Assembly: GCF_017916505.1 (NCBI RefSeq)
Contig: NZ_JAFMSZ010000001.1
Span: 62,001-126,000 of the forward strand
DNA length: 64,000 nucleotides
Direction: 5' to 3'
Origin: Naasia sp. SYSU D00057
GTDB taxonomy: Bacteria > Actinomycetota > Actinomycetes > Actinomycetales > Microbacteriaceae
The translations under genes were made by a program, and so were the position numbers. Positions 51,907-59,818 of the stretch are shown in pieces. The notes beneath the pieces were generated by a model. The model had not been told where the DNA came from. It ran no database searches and was given only the letters and a program-made list of their open reading frames with translations. Position 1 is the first letter of the stretch, and every line of letters begins with the position of its first letter.

Positions 51907-53277
51907 GTGGTCGACCCCACCGAGCCCGTCGTCGCTGCCAGCCCCGAAGTGATGGCCGGCCTCGACTATTGGCGGACTCTGGCGATCAAGCAGCAGCCGG
52001 AGTGGTCCGACCGGACCGCCGTCGAGGCCGCCTCCGCGCAGCTCGCCGGGTTCCCGCCGCTCGTGTTCGCCGGCGAGATCGACCAGCTGCGCGACCGGCT
52101 GGCGAAGGCCGCCCGGGGCGAGGCGTTCGTCCTGCAGGGCGGCGACTGCGCCGAGACGTTCGCCGGCGCGACCGCGGACCAGATCCGGGCGCGGGTGAAG
52201 ACGCTGCTGCAGATGGCGGTCGTCCTCACCTACGGCGCCTCGATGCCGGTCGTGAAGATGGGCCGCATGGCCGGCCAGTTCGCGAAGCCGCGCTCGAGCG
52301 ACACCGAGACGCGCGGCGACGTGACGCTGCCCGCCTACCGCGGCGACATCGTCAACGGCTACGACTTCACCCCCGAGTCCCGCGAGCCCGATTCCGGGCG
52401 GCTGGTGCAGGGCTACCACACGGCGGCCTCCACCCTGAACCTGGTGCGCGCCTTCACGCAGGGCGGCTTCGCGAGCCTCAAGGAGGTCCACTCCTGGAAC
52501 CGGGGCTTCGCGCAGAACCCCGCCAACGCCCGCTACGAGGGGCTCGCGAGGGAGATCGACCGCGCCATCCGCTTCATGGAGGCGGCGGGCGCCGACTTCG
52601 ACGAGCTGCGTCGCGTCGAGTTCTACACCGGCCACGAGGGCCTGCTCATGGACTACGAGCGGCCGCTGACGCGCATCGACTCCCGCAACGGCACGCCGGT
52701 CGCAACGAGCGCCCACTTCCTCTGGATCGGCGAGCGCACGCGCGACCTCGACGGCGCCCACGTCGACTACTTCTCCCGCATCCGCAACCCGATCGGCGTG
52801 AAGCTCGGCCCGTCCACCACCCCCGAGGTGATGGAGGCGCTGATCGACAAGCTGGACCCCAACCGCGAGCCGGGCCGTCTCACCTTCATCACACGCATGG
52901 GCGCGGGCAAGATCCGGGACGCGCTGCCGCCGCTGCTCGAGCACATCAAGACGCTCGACGCGAACCCGCTGTGGGTCACCGACCCGATGCACGGCAACGG
53001 CATCACGACCCCGACCGGCTACAAGACGCGCCGGTTCGACGACGTGGTGGACGAGGTGAAGGGCTTCTTCGAGGCGCACCGGGCGGCCGGCACGCACCCG
53101 GGCGGCATCCACGTGGAGCTGACCGGCGACGACGTGACCGAGTGCCTGGGCGGCTCCGAGCAGATCGACGAGGCGACCCTCGCGACCCGCTACGAGTCCC
53201 TCTGCGACCCGCGCCTCAACCACATGCAGTCGCTGGAGCTCGCGTTCCTGGTGGCCGAGGAGCTCTCCGCCCGCTGA
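51907..53277 (+). CDS. aroG: Class II 3-deoxy-7-phosphoheptulonate (DAHP) synthase
   Basis: First step of the shikimate pathway: PEP plus erythrose 4-phosphate. 456 residues of the plant/mycobacterial class II type: LQGGDCAETF (metal Cys near residue 80), MPVVKMGRMAGQFAKPRS, RVEFYTGHEGLLMDYE, NPIGVKLGPST and VTDPMHGN with metal His. Family members are regulated by aromatic amino acids and by chorismate mutase partners. GTG 51907 is 33 bp after plsC. Its 3' side carries palindromic repeat D (53305-53376). Confidence 0.93.
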   Translation: MVDPTEPVVAASPEVMAGLDYWRTLAIKQQPEWSDRTAVEAASAQLAGFPPLVFAGEIDQLRDRLAKAARGEAFVLQGGDCAETFAGATADQIRARVKTLLQMAVVLTYGASMPVVKMGRMAGQFAKPRSSDTETRGDVTLPAYRGDIVNGYDFTPESREPDSGRLVQGYHTAASTLNLVRAFTQGGFASLKEVHSWNRGFAQNPANARYEGLAREIDRAIRFMEAAGADFDELRRVEFYTGHEGLLMDYERPLTRIDSRNGTPVATSAHFLWIGERTRDLDGAHVDYFSRIRNPIGVKLGPSTTPEVMEALIDKLDPNREPGRLTFITRMGAGKIRDALPPLLEHIKTLDANPLWVTDPMHGNGITTPTGYKTRRFDDVVDEVKGFFEAHRAAGTHPGGIHVELTGDDVTECLGGSEQIDEATLATRYESLCDPRLNHMQSLELAFLVAEELSAR

Positions 53278-53304
53278 GTCCGTGCGCCGGCGCTCTGCTC
53301 AGTC

Positions 53305-53376
53305 GCCGAGTGCGCCCTCAAGCACCGAGTGCACCCTGGGCACAGGGAGCACTCGGCGCTGCGGGGCGCACTCGGC
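53305..53376. repeat. Palindromic intergenic repeat, copy D
   Basis: Arms 53305-53336 and 53345-53376: GCCGAGTGCGCCCT then CACCGAGTGCACCC, facing GGGAGCACTCGGCG and GGGGCGCACTCGGC across TGGGCACA. Lies between the convergent aroG and kinase genes. Confidence 0.82.
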
Positions 53377-53405
53377 GCATCCAGCGCGATGCCTGAGGGC
53401 GCGTG

Positions 53406-55358
53406 CTACAGCGTCGCGGTGAGGAGCACCGTGACCGTCGCCCCGCGGACGACCTGCGTCCCCGAGCCGGGCTCCACGCCGGCGACCTCGAAGAGGCCCG
53501 GCAGGGTGTCGGCGTTGGCGTTGTAGTCGGGCACCAGACCGGCGTCGATGAGCGTCTGCTTCGCGCTCGTCCACGGGGCGCCGACCACGTCGGGGACGGT
53601 GACGAGATCCCGGCCCTTGGACAGGTGGATGGTGACGACGTCGCCGACGACGGGCGCCCGCTCGGCGCCGTTCGCGTCGAGCACCGGGTCGACCTTCAGC
53701 ACGTTGTCCGCGGGCACCTCGCCGGTGTTGTCGAACGCCGCCTCGCCGCGGGTTACCTGCAGGCCGGCGTCCTTCAGGGCCTGTTCGGCCTGGGCGACCG
53801 GGAGATTGAACACGTCGGGCACGGGCCCGGCGGATAGGACGAGAGAGATCGGCTGGCGCTCCGGATAGGTGGCGCCGTCGGCCAGCACGGCGCCGTCGGC
53901 GCCGAGCGCCCGCACGACGTTGCCCTTCGGCACGTCACCGCTGAACTCCGCGGCGGGCTCCTCGCCCACCTCGAAGCCGGCGTCGGTGATGGCGATGCGC
54001 GCGTCGACGGCGGGCAGTCCCGCGAGCCCCGGGACGGTGAGCGACTCCGCGCCCTTCGACACCTCGAGCGTGATCGGGGTGTCCCGCACGACGGCGGATC
54101 CGGCATCGGGATCGGTCGAGGAGACGAGGCCGGCAGCCGTCTTCCAGTCGAAGACGTCGACCCGCTCGCCGACCGTGAAGCCGGCGGCCTCGAGCTGCGC
54201 CGTCGCGTCCTCGATGCTCTTGCCGGCGACCGACGGGATGGTGACCGCGGCGCCGGGACCCGAGCCGAAGTACCAGCCGGTGCCGCCCGCGGCGGCGAGG
54301 AGCACGAGGACGAAGCCGAGCATCCAGAAGCCGCGGCGACGGCGGCGCTGCGACGCGGCGGACAGCTTCGTGGCGGTCTCGAGTGCGACAGGGCCGGTGC
54401 GGCGGGCGCGCGTGAGCACCTGCGTCTCACCGGACTCGTGCACGGCGGGAGCCGGCGTCGCGGCCGGCATCACCATGGTCCGCTGGGTGGCGGTGGAGAC
54501 GCCGCCGAGTCCCTCGCGGATGAGGTTCTGCGTCTCGAAGAGCTGGTCGAGCATCGCCCGGGCGTCGCGGGGGCGGTGCTCGGGGTCGCGGGCGGTGGCC
54601 CACAGCACGAGCTCGTCGAGCGCGATCGGCACGGCAGGGTTCTGCGCGCTCGGCGCGGGCACCTGGTCGTTGGCGTGCTGGTACGCGATCTGCACCGGCT
54701 GGTCGCCCTTGAAGGGCTGCTCGCCGACGAGCATCTCGTACATCATGATGCCGACCGCGTAGATGTCGCTGCGGGTGTCGGCGATGCCGCGGGTGACGAG
54801 CTCGGGGGAGAGGTACGCGATCGTGCCGAGCAGCGCCTGCCCGGTCGCCGTGTTCGCGGTCGCCGCGCGGGCGAGGCCGAAGTCGCCGATCTTGATGCGG
54901 CCGTCGTCGGCCAGCAGCACGTTCTCGGGCTTCAGGTCGCGGTGGACGATGCCGGCCTTGTGAGCGGCGGCGAGACCCGCGAGCACGGCCTCCATGATGT
55001 CCATGGTCTGCTCGGGCGTGAGCTTGCCGTACTCCTTGAGCAGGTCGCGCAAGGTGATGCCCTGCAGGTACTCCATGACGAGGTACGCCATGTCGGAGTC
55101 CTGCCCCTGGTCGAAGACGTTGACCACGTTGGGGTGGGCGAGCCGGGCCGCGGAGCGGGCCTCCTGGATGAAGCGGTCGCGGAAGGCGGCGTCATCGGCC
55201 AGGTGGCCGTGCATCACCTTGATCGCGACGCGGCGCTCGAGGCGCAGATCCGTCGCCAGGTAGACGGTCGCCATGCCGCCACGGGCGATGCGCGCGCGGA
55301 CTTGATAGCGTCCGTCCAGAAGACGGCCGACCATGGGGTCGGTCTGGCTCGGGCTCAC
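53406..55358 (-). CDS. Ser/Thr protein kinase with PASTA repeats (PknB/PknL-type)
   Basis: 650 residues. Cytosolic kinase domain about 12-275 (IARGGMATVYLATD, VAIKVM, IVHRDLKPENVLL, GDFGLARA, AYLSPEL), a linker with Thr residues in TQVLTRARR, a membrane helix at about 338-358 (FWMLGFVLVLLAAAG) and four extracellular PASTA domains that bind muropeptides. It senses the state of the cell wall. Position before the Rv2175c-like gene matches pknL of mycobacteria, although that protein lacks PASTA. GTG 55358 is leaderless: TACACT six bases upstream. Confidence 0.9.
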   Translation of the reverse strand: MSPSQTDPMVGRLLDGRYQVRARIARGGMATVYLATDLRLERRVAIKVMHGHLADDAAFRDRFIQEARSAARLAHPNVVNVFDQGQDSDMAYLVMEYLQGITLRDLLKEYGKLTPEQTMDIMEAVLAGLAAAHKAGIVHRDLKPENVLLADDGRIKIGDFGLARAATANTATGQALLGTIAYLSPELVTRGIADTRSDIYAVGIMMYEMLVGEQPFKGDQPVQIAYQHANDQVPAPSAQNPAVPIALDELVLWATARDPEHRPRDARAMLDQLFETQNLIREGLGGVSTATQRTMVMPAATPAPAVHESGETQVLTRARRTGPVALETATKLSAASQRRRRRGFWMLGFVLVLLAAAGGTGWYFGSGPGAAVTIPSVAGKSIEDATAQLEAAGFTVGERVDVFDWKTAAGLVSSTDPDAGSAVVRDTPITLEVSKGAESLTVPGLAGLPAVDARIAITDAGFEVGEEPAAEFSGDVPKGNVVRALGADGAVLADGATYPERQPISLVLSAGPVPDVFNLPVAQAEQALKDAGLQVTRGEAAFDNTGEVPADNVLKVDPVLDANGAERAPVVGDVVTIHLSKGRDLVTVPDVVGAPWTSAKQTLIDAGLVPDYNANADTLPGLFEVAGVEPGSGTQVVRGATVTVLLTATL

Positions 55359-55364
55359 CGTACG

Positions 55365-55370
55365 AGTGTA
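55365..55370 (-). promoter_or_regulatory. -10 of leaderless PASTA kinase gene
   Basis: Minus-strand TACACT, six bases, GTG 55358. Confidence 0.5.
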
Positions 55371-55443
55371 CGAACGGGCCGCCGGGGAGAGGGGGTCGCG
55401 CCCTCGGCGCGTCCCGGAAAATGCGGACCGGGATTCAGTGGAG

Positions 55444-56532
55444 TCAGCCGAGCTCGGCGAGCCAGGACACCGCCGAGGTCTCCCACTTGGCGTACGCATC
55501 CGGGTACGCCGAGATCTGCACCGCCTGCGCGGCCTCGGCCACGCTGAGCGACTCCCAGCCGTCGATGTCGAGCAGGCCGCGCGTGTCGGCGTTCGGGTTG
55601 TGCCGTCCGCCGAAGAACGCGCGCACCGAGTGCTCCGGGTCGAGGATCTGCTCGCGCGTGCCCCAGCCCATGCTGGTGCGCTGCTGGAACAGCCCGACCG
55701 AGTCGAGGTGGCCCCAGTCGAGGTTGTGGAGCGCCGACTCCTGTGCCGCCGCCGCGAGCGCGATGACGATCCCGCGGTCGCTGACGCCGAGCTCGCGGCC
55801 GATGCGCACGATCGTCGCGGCGTTCGCGCGCATGGAGGAGGAGAGGGCGACCACGCTGCTCGAGGATGCCGGCGCGACGACGGCCGCGCGCTCCAGCTCG
55901 GCGGCCGGTGTCTGCACGGGGAGCACGATGCTCTGCCCCGGGAAGATGATGCTGTCCCGGCCGAGGCCGTTGGCGAGGAGCACCGCGGCCGTATCGACGC
56001 CATAGGCCGCCGCGACTCCGCTGATCGTGTCGCCCTCGGTGATCGTGTACCGCACGAGCGGCGACTCGGCCGGGATGACCGCGGTCGAGGCGGTGTTCAG
56101 GCTGAGGACCTGTCCCGGGAAGATGAGCGACTTCCAGCTGAGCCCGTTGAGGGCCAGGACGGACGCGGTCGAGAGCCCGAAGCGGCCGGCGATGTCGCTG
56201 ATCGTGTCGCCCTCAACGACCGTGTACTCGCGAGGAGCGAGGCTCTGCGCGGTGCCGGTGGCGGCGGCCGTGACCTCGAAGTCGGTCAGCGCCACGGTGT
56301 CGCCCTCCGCCGCCGAGGCGAGCTCGGGGGTGGCCGGGGGAGTGAGGCGGTTCTTGACGGGCCGCTTCTGGGCGACCGCGTCGGCGGGGCTCGCACCGAG
56401 CGTGAGGGCCAGCGATCCCGCGAGAACGACGGGGATCGCCGTCAGCAGCGTCTTCCGCTGTCCCGGGCGGGCGGCGACGTGCCGTCCTCGTCGTACCGAT
56501 CCGCTCCAGAGGCGGTCGAGGGCAGTGGTCAT
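55444..56532 (-). CDS. Secreted LysM protein with a C-terminal lysozyme-like domain
   Basis: 362 residues. A membrane or signal segment at about 30-52 (LLTAIPVVLAGSLALTLGASPADA, probably cleaved), two LysM domains (YTVVEGDTISDIAGRFGLS near 105; YTITEGDTISGVAAAYGVD near 163), a Ser/Ala linker, and a C-terminal domain (about 230-362) with ALAAAAQESALHNLDWGH and GLFQQRTSMGWG that resembles lytic transglycosylase-like peptidoglycan enzymes of actinobacteria. Glu in QESAL is the candidate catalytic residue. ATG 56532 lies in a structured leader (56535-56592). Cell-wall remodelling. Confidence 0.82.
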   Translation of the reverse strand: MTTALDRLWSGSVRRGRHVAARPGQRKTLLTAIPVVLAGSLALTLGASPADAVAQKRPVKNRLTPPATPELASAAEGDTVALTDFEVTAAATGTAQSLAPREYTVVEGDTISDIAGRFGLSTASVLALNGLSWKSLIFPGQVLSLNTASTAVIPAESPLVRYTITEGDTISGVAAAYGVDTAAVLLANGLGRDSIIFPGQSIVLPVQTPAAELERAAVVAPASSSSVVALSSSMRANAATIVRIGRELGVSDRGIVIALAAAAQESALHNLDWGHLDSVGLFQQRTSMGWGTREQILDPEHSVRAFFGGRHNPNADTRGLLDIDGWESLSVAEAAQAVQISAYPDAYAKWETSAVSWLAELG

Positions 56533-56534
56533 CG

Positions 56535-56592
56535 CGTTTTCCCCATCCGTGGTGGCCGTGCAGTCCCTTTTTCCCCCAGGGACGGGAAAACG
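56535..56592 (-). ncRNA. Structured 5' leader covering the LysM-gene ribosome site
   Basis: In mRNA order, CGTTTTCCC (56592-56584) can pair with GGGAAAACG (56543-56535), which lies immediately before the ATG. Inside it, GTCCC (56583-56579) pairs with GGGAC (56567-56563). The two helices stack directly. The closing strand includes the purine-rich GGGGAAAA ribosome site, so the fold would block translation. A TTCATT-N17-TATGCC promoter precedes it. It does not match the c-di-AMP (ydaO) riboswitch as I remember it. Confidence 0.5.
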
Positions 56593-56755
56593 CTGGCATA
56601 ACCGCAGAACGCAAGTCAATGAACGTGATCAATGTGAAATGAAGAAATATCGCCGAAACAATTGGAGGAATTCCATTGCGAAGAACTGCGGACCGGCCGC
56701 CGGCAGCCGTGCGACGCACCGGAACGCGGGCGTGCGGACGAGCGACGCGGGGTGG

Positions 56756-56761
56756 CATGCT
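56756..56761 (+). promoter_or_regulatory. -10 of leaderless Rv2175c-like gene
   Basis: CATGCT, six bases, GTG 56768. Confidence 0.4.
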
Positions 56762-56767
56762 GGATCC

Positions 56768-57109
56768 GTGGCTGCCCCCGACCGCACTGAGTGGCTGACG
56801 ATCCCCGACCTCGCCGAGCGCCTCGCGCTTCCCCTCGGCAAGGTGCGACGCCTTCTGCAGGACCGATATCTGGTCGCCATCCGCGTCGACGGCGTCCTCC
56901 GCGTGCCGACCGAGTTCGTGCAGGACGACGGCCCGCTGCACGACCTGCGCGGCACCCTGATCCTGCTCGGCGACAACGGCTACACCGACGAGGAGGCCGT
57001 GGACTGGCTGCTCGGCGAGGACGAGGTGCTCGGCGCCCGTCCGATCGACGCGCTGCGTGCCGGCCGCAAGGCCGAGGTGCGCCGGGTCGCCCAGGCGCTC
57101 GCCTTCTGA
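56768..57109 (+). CDS. Rv2175c-family DNA-binding protein
   Basis: 113 residues, a winged helix-turn-helix (WLTIPDLAERLALPLGKVRR) followed by a C-terminal helical segment (DDGPLHDLRGTLILLGDNGYTDEEA). In mycobacteria Rv2175c binds DNA and is phosphorylated by PknL on an N-terminal Thr, which weakens DNA binding. Thr 7 (near the N-terminus, RTEWLT) is a candidate here. It lies between the PASTA kinase region and the prenyl synthase, the same order as in mycobacteria. GTG 56768 is leaderless. Confidence 0.82.
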   Translation: MAAPDRTEWLTIPDLAERLALPLGKVRRLLQDRYLVAIRVDGVLRVPTEFVQDDGPLHDLRGTLILLGDNGYTDEEAVDWLLGEDEVLGARPIDALRAGRKAEVRRVAQALAF

Positions 57110-57133
57110 CTCCCGCCCTCGCGGCGGGACCGA

Positions 57134-58225
57134 TCAGCTGCTGCGCTGCGTGAGCGGAGCCACCAGCGCCGCGAGGCCCTCGCGCTGAGCGAGCGGCGCG
57201 GCCGCGAGTGCCGCGCGGGCGCGGTCGGCGTTCTGCTCGATCATCCGCTCGACCCGGTCGACAGCGCCGCTGTCACGGATGGTGCGCTGCAGCAGGGCGA
57301 TCTGCGCCGGCTCGAGGTGCGGATCGCCGAGCAGCTCGTCGAGGAGCCGGCGCGAGCTCGCCGGGACGAGGGACCGGGTGACGGCGACGAGGACCGTCCG
57401 CTTGCCCTCGACGAGATCGTCGCCCGCCGGCTTGCCGGTGACGGACGGGTCGCCGAAGACGCCGAGGAGATCGTCGCGCAGCTGGAACGCGATGCCGAGC
57501 GGGACGCCGAAGTCGCGAAGGCCCTGCACCTGCTCGTCGGACGCGCCGGCGAGTCGGGCGCCGATGACGAGGGGCGCCTCCACCGAGTACTTGGCCGACT
57601 TGTAGAGGATGACCCGCTCGGCCCGAAGGAGGGCGTCCTCCTCGGGGACGACCCGCCACGCCCGCTCCTCGACGAGGTCGAGGTACTGACCGGCGGTGAC
57701 GTCGAGGCGCATCCGCTCGAACTCGCGACGCGCACCGGCGGCGGTGGCGGCGGAGACGCTTCGCAGCGCCTCCAGGAGGAGGTCGTCGCTCCAGCTCTGC
57801 AGCATGTCGCCGAGCAGCACGGCGCCGCCCTGCCCGAACGTCTCCGGATCGCCGGCGTACCCGTGGTCCCGATGCAGCCGCTCGAAGCGCCGGTGGGCGG
57901 ACGGGGCGCCACGGCGGGTGTCCGATCGGTCGATGAGGTCGTCGTGCACGAGCGCCGCGGCGTGGAAGAGCTCGAGCGCCCCGGCAGCCGCCACGACGCC
58001 CTCGACGGCGGCCGCGGGGGCCTGCTCGGGGACGGGGAGGACGCTCCGCCAGCCCTCCCAGCAGAAGAGGGCGCGAAAACGCTTGCCCCCTCTGAGAAGT
58101 TGCCGCGAGAACTCCGCGAACGGGGCGGCCTCCTCCGCGATGGTCGCGAGAATGGATGCACGCTCGTCGATCAGCCGATCGAGTCTCATTTGGACGAGAT
58201 CGACCAGACGAGCCCCCTGTGTCAC
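57134..58225 (-). CDS. Polyprenyl (geranylgeranyl-type) diphosphate synthase
   Basis: Chain-elongating trans-prenyltransferase, 363 residues. First Asp-rich motif DDLIDRSDTRRG (near residue 97), GGKRFR (IPP binding), second motif DDLLGVFGDPS (near 245), and KTVL-like KRTVLVAV. The small aromatic-poor residues before the first motif (LFHAAALVHDD) suggest C20 or longer products. It provides precursors for carotenoids, quinones or lipid carriers. GTG 58225 follows TAGGCT by seven bases. Convergent with the Rv2175c-like gene. Confidence 0.9.
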   Translation of the reverse strand: MTQGARLVDLVQMRLDRLIDERASILATIAEEAAPFAEFSRQLLRGGKRFRALFCWEGWRSVLPVPEQAPAAAVEGVVAAAGALELFHAAALVHDDLIDRSDTRRGAPSAHRRFERLHRDHGYAGDPETFGQGGAVLLGDMLQSWSDDLLLEALRSVSAATAAGARREFERMRLDVTAGQYLDLVEERAWRVVPEEDALLRAERVILYKSAKYSVEAPLVIGARLAGASDEQVQGLRDFGVPLGIAFQLRDDLLGVFGDPSVTGKPAGDDLVEGKRTVLVAVTRSLVPASSRRLLDELLGDPHLEPAQIALLQRTIRDSGAVDRVERMIEQNADRARAALAAAPLAQREGLAALVAPLTQRSS

Positions 58226-58232
58226 ACCGCCT

Positions 58233-58238
58233 AGCCTA
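58233..58238 (-). promoter_or_regulatory. -10 of leaderless prenyl synthase gene
   Basis: Minus-strand TAGGCT, seven bases, GTG 58225. Confidence 0.5.
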
Positions 58239-58314
58239 GCTATCGGCAGACGATTAGTATTTGGCTCTACTACGGGCCCGGCCCGGCTGACCCGGCCGAG
58301 GTGAGGAGAAGGAA

Positions 58315-58698
58315 ATGCCGCTCTCTGAGCAAGAACAGCGCCTCCTCGACGAGATGGAGCGCAGTCTCTATCAGAACGATGCCGACTTCGTCGCGACCGT
58401 CGGCGGACGTCGTGGCCGGATCAACTACACGGCGCTCGTCTCCGGCGTGCTCGTCGCCGTTCTCGGCATCGCAGTGCTCGTCTCGGGTGTGGTGCTCCGC
58501 CAGCCCCTGATCGGCGTCGGCGGGTTCATCGTGATGTTCGCCGGCGTGCTGCTCGCCTTCGGGTCGCCGCGTCGCGGACCCGCGACCGCGATGCCCCGCT
58601 CCACAGGCCCGTCGTCGGGCCGTCGCCCCTCCCGCTCCTCCTTCATGGACCGCATGAACGCCCGGTGGGACCGCCGCCAGGACGGCATGGGCCGCTAG
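58315..58698 (+). CDS. DUF3040 membrane protein
   Basis: 127 residues. N-terminal MPLSEQEQRLLDEMERSLY is the DUF3040 signature, followed by two membrane helices (about 43-62 and 66-85) and a basic, Arg/Ser-rich tail. Found just before mraZ across actinobacteria; possibly linked with division or envelope synthesis, but unproven. Ends at a strong terminator (58718). Confidence 0.85.
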   Translation: MPLSEQEQRLLDEMERSLYQNDADFVATVGGRRGRINYTALVSGVLVAVLGIAVLVSGVVLRQPLIGVGGFIVMFAGVLLAFGSPRRGPATAMPRSTGPSSGRRPSRSSFMDRMNARWDRRQDGMGR

Positions 58699-58717
58699 CT
58701 CCCTCACCCCCGTTCCG

Positions 58718-58747
58718 AAAGAGCCGACCCCTCGGGGTCGGCTCTTT
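58718..58747 (+). terminator. Intrinsic terminator before the dcw region
   Basis: A 14-bp stem, AAAGAGCCGACCCC with GGGGTCGGCTCTTT, a tiny loop and a trailing TTTTGTTTT-like U-tract. Confidence 0.9.
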
Positions 58748-58750
58748 TGT

Positions 58751-59187
58751 TTTCCCCGGGAGGGGAGTGGGGGAGCAGGGGCCGAGCGTGCCGTGAAGGG
58801 GGGGGGGGCGCCGGCGCGTGGATCGCCGCGGATCTCCACCCGCCTCCCCGCGCCCTCCCTGGCGGCCCCGGTCCACTCCCTCCGCCGCCCTTTCACCCGT
58901 GGATCGGCGCCTCGTCCCTCCACTGGCCTCCCCGCCTCACTTCCCTCCCAGCCGCCCCTCCACTTCGCTCCCGCACTCGGCCATAGATCTCGGCCGGTCC
59001 CGGGAACCCGCGTACTTCCGCGGAAGCAGGCCACCCGCCCAAGGCGCAGCACCCCGGTGATCGCGGCGCAACCCCTCGCGCAGCCGCAAGTCCCTCCACT
59101 TCCCCTCCACCTCCCTCCCCGCCGCTTCCGCCCCGGAAACATGCGGCGGTTCACAGGCAATGCACACCGGTGACCCCCGATCGGGGA
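58751..59187. other. Long non-coding region ahead of mraZ
   Basis: No convincing gene in about 440 bp. It contains an uninterrupted run of eleven G (58798-58808) and is pyrimidine-rich on the + strand. The heptamer AGTGGAG occurs on the minus strand at 58918-58924, 58958-58964 and 59094-59100, the same word as in the proposed MraZ box pair on the plus strand. Confidence 0.6.
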
Positions 59188-59216
59188 TTGGTGGGTGGGG
59201 GGTAGTGGAGTAAAGT
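59188..59216 (+). promoter_or_regulatory. mraZ promoter
   Basis: TTGGTG (59188-59193), 17-bp spacer, TAAAGT (59211-59216); one of the few classical -35/-10 pairs in the window. Confidence 0.65.
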
Positions 59217-59218
59217 GG
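59204..59218 (+). promoter_or_regulatory. MraZ operator (AGTGG repeats)
   Basis: AGTGG at 59204 and 59214, exactly 10 bp apart, overlapping the -10 of the mraZ promoter. Known MraZ sites are TGG-containing direct repeats of 10 bp, so autorepression is likely. Confidence 0.65.
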
Positions 59219-59259
59219 AGGCATCTCCCCACAATCGGCCGGAAGGGGGTGGAGATGCT

Positions 59260-59691
59260 GTGTTCCTCGGCACCTACACCCCGAAGCTGGACGAGAAGGG
59301 GCGGATCATCCTCCCGGCCAAGTTCTGGGACGAGCTCGCCGGCGGTGTCGTCATGACCCGCGGGCAGGACCGCTGCATCTACGTCTTCTCGCAGCGCGAG
59401 TTCGAGGAGGTGCACGACAAGATCCGCCAGGCCCCGGTGACCAGCAAGCAGGCGCGGGACTACGTGCGTCTGCTCCTCTCGGGCGCGCACGCGGAGACGC
59501 CGGACAAGCAGCACCGGGTCACGATCCCGCAGGGTCTCCGGACCTACGCGGGCCTCGGACGCGAGCTCGTGGTGATCGGTGCAGGAAGTAGGGCCGAGAT
59601 CTGGGACGCCGAGGCATGGAACGCCTACGTGTCCGAGAACGAGGACGACTTCGCCAACACGGCCGAGGAGGTGATCCCGGGACTCTTCTAG
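59260..59691 (+). CDS. mraZ: MraZ, transcriptional regulator of the dcw cluster
   Basis: 143 residues with two SpoVT/AbrB-like halves: [20 protein letters not shown] and [20 protein letters not shown], each with the DxKxRxxxP-type signature. Forms ring-shaped oligomers that bind the direct repeats in its own promoter and modulate division genes. GTG 59260 has GGAG five bases upstream and begins the conserved VFLGTY. Confidence 0.93.
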   Translation: MFLGTYTPKLDEKGRIILPAKFWDELAGGVVMTRGQDRCIYVFSQREFEEVHDKIRQAPVTSKQARDYVRLLLSGAHAETPDKQHRVTIPQGLRTYAGLGRELVVIGAGSRAEIWDAEAWNAYVSENEDDFANTAEEVIPGLF

Positions 59692-59818
59692 GACCGCGAG
59701 CATTCGCGGCCCAGCCCACCGTGCGACTCCCAGCCGTCTTGCCTCCCTGGCACACTTCCCCGGTGCCAGGTCGGCTCGAACGGATGGGGATCGGGCGGTG
59801 GGCCGGAACCGGCACATC

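Noticed and set aside
56535-56640. c-di-AMP (ydaO) riboswitch before the LysM gene
   Set aside because: The leader lacks the conserved core stretches of that class that I know; only a simple stacked hairpin is visible.
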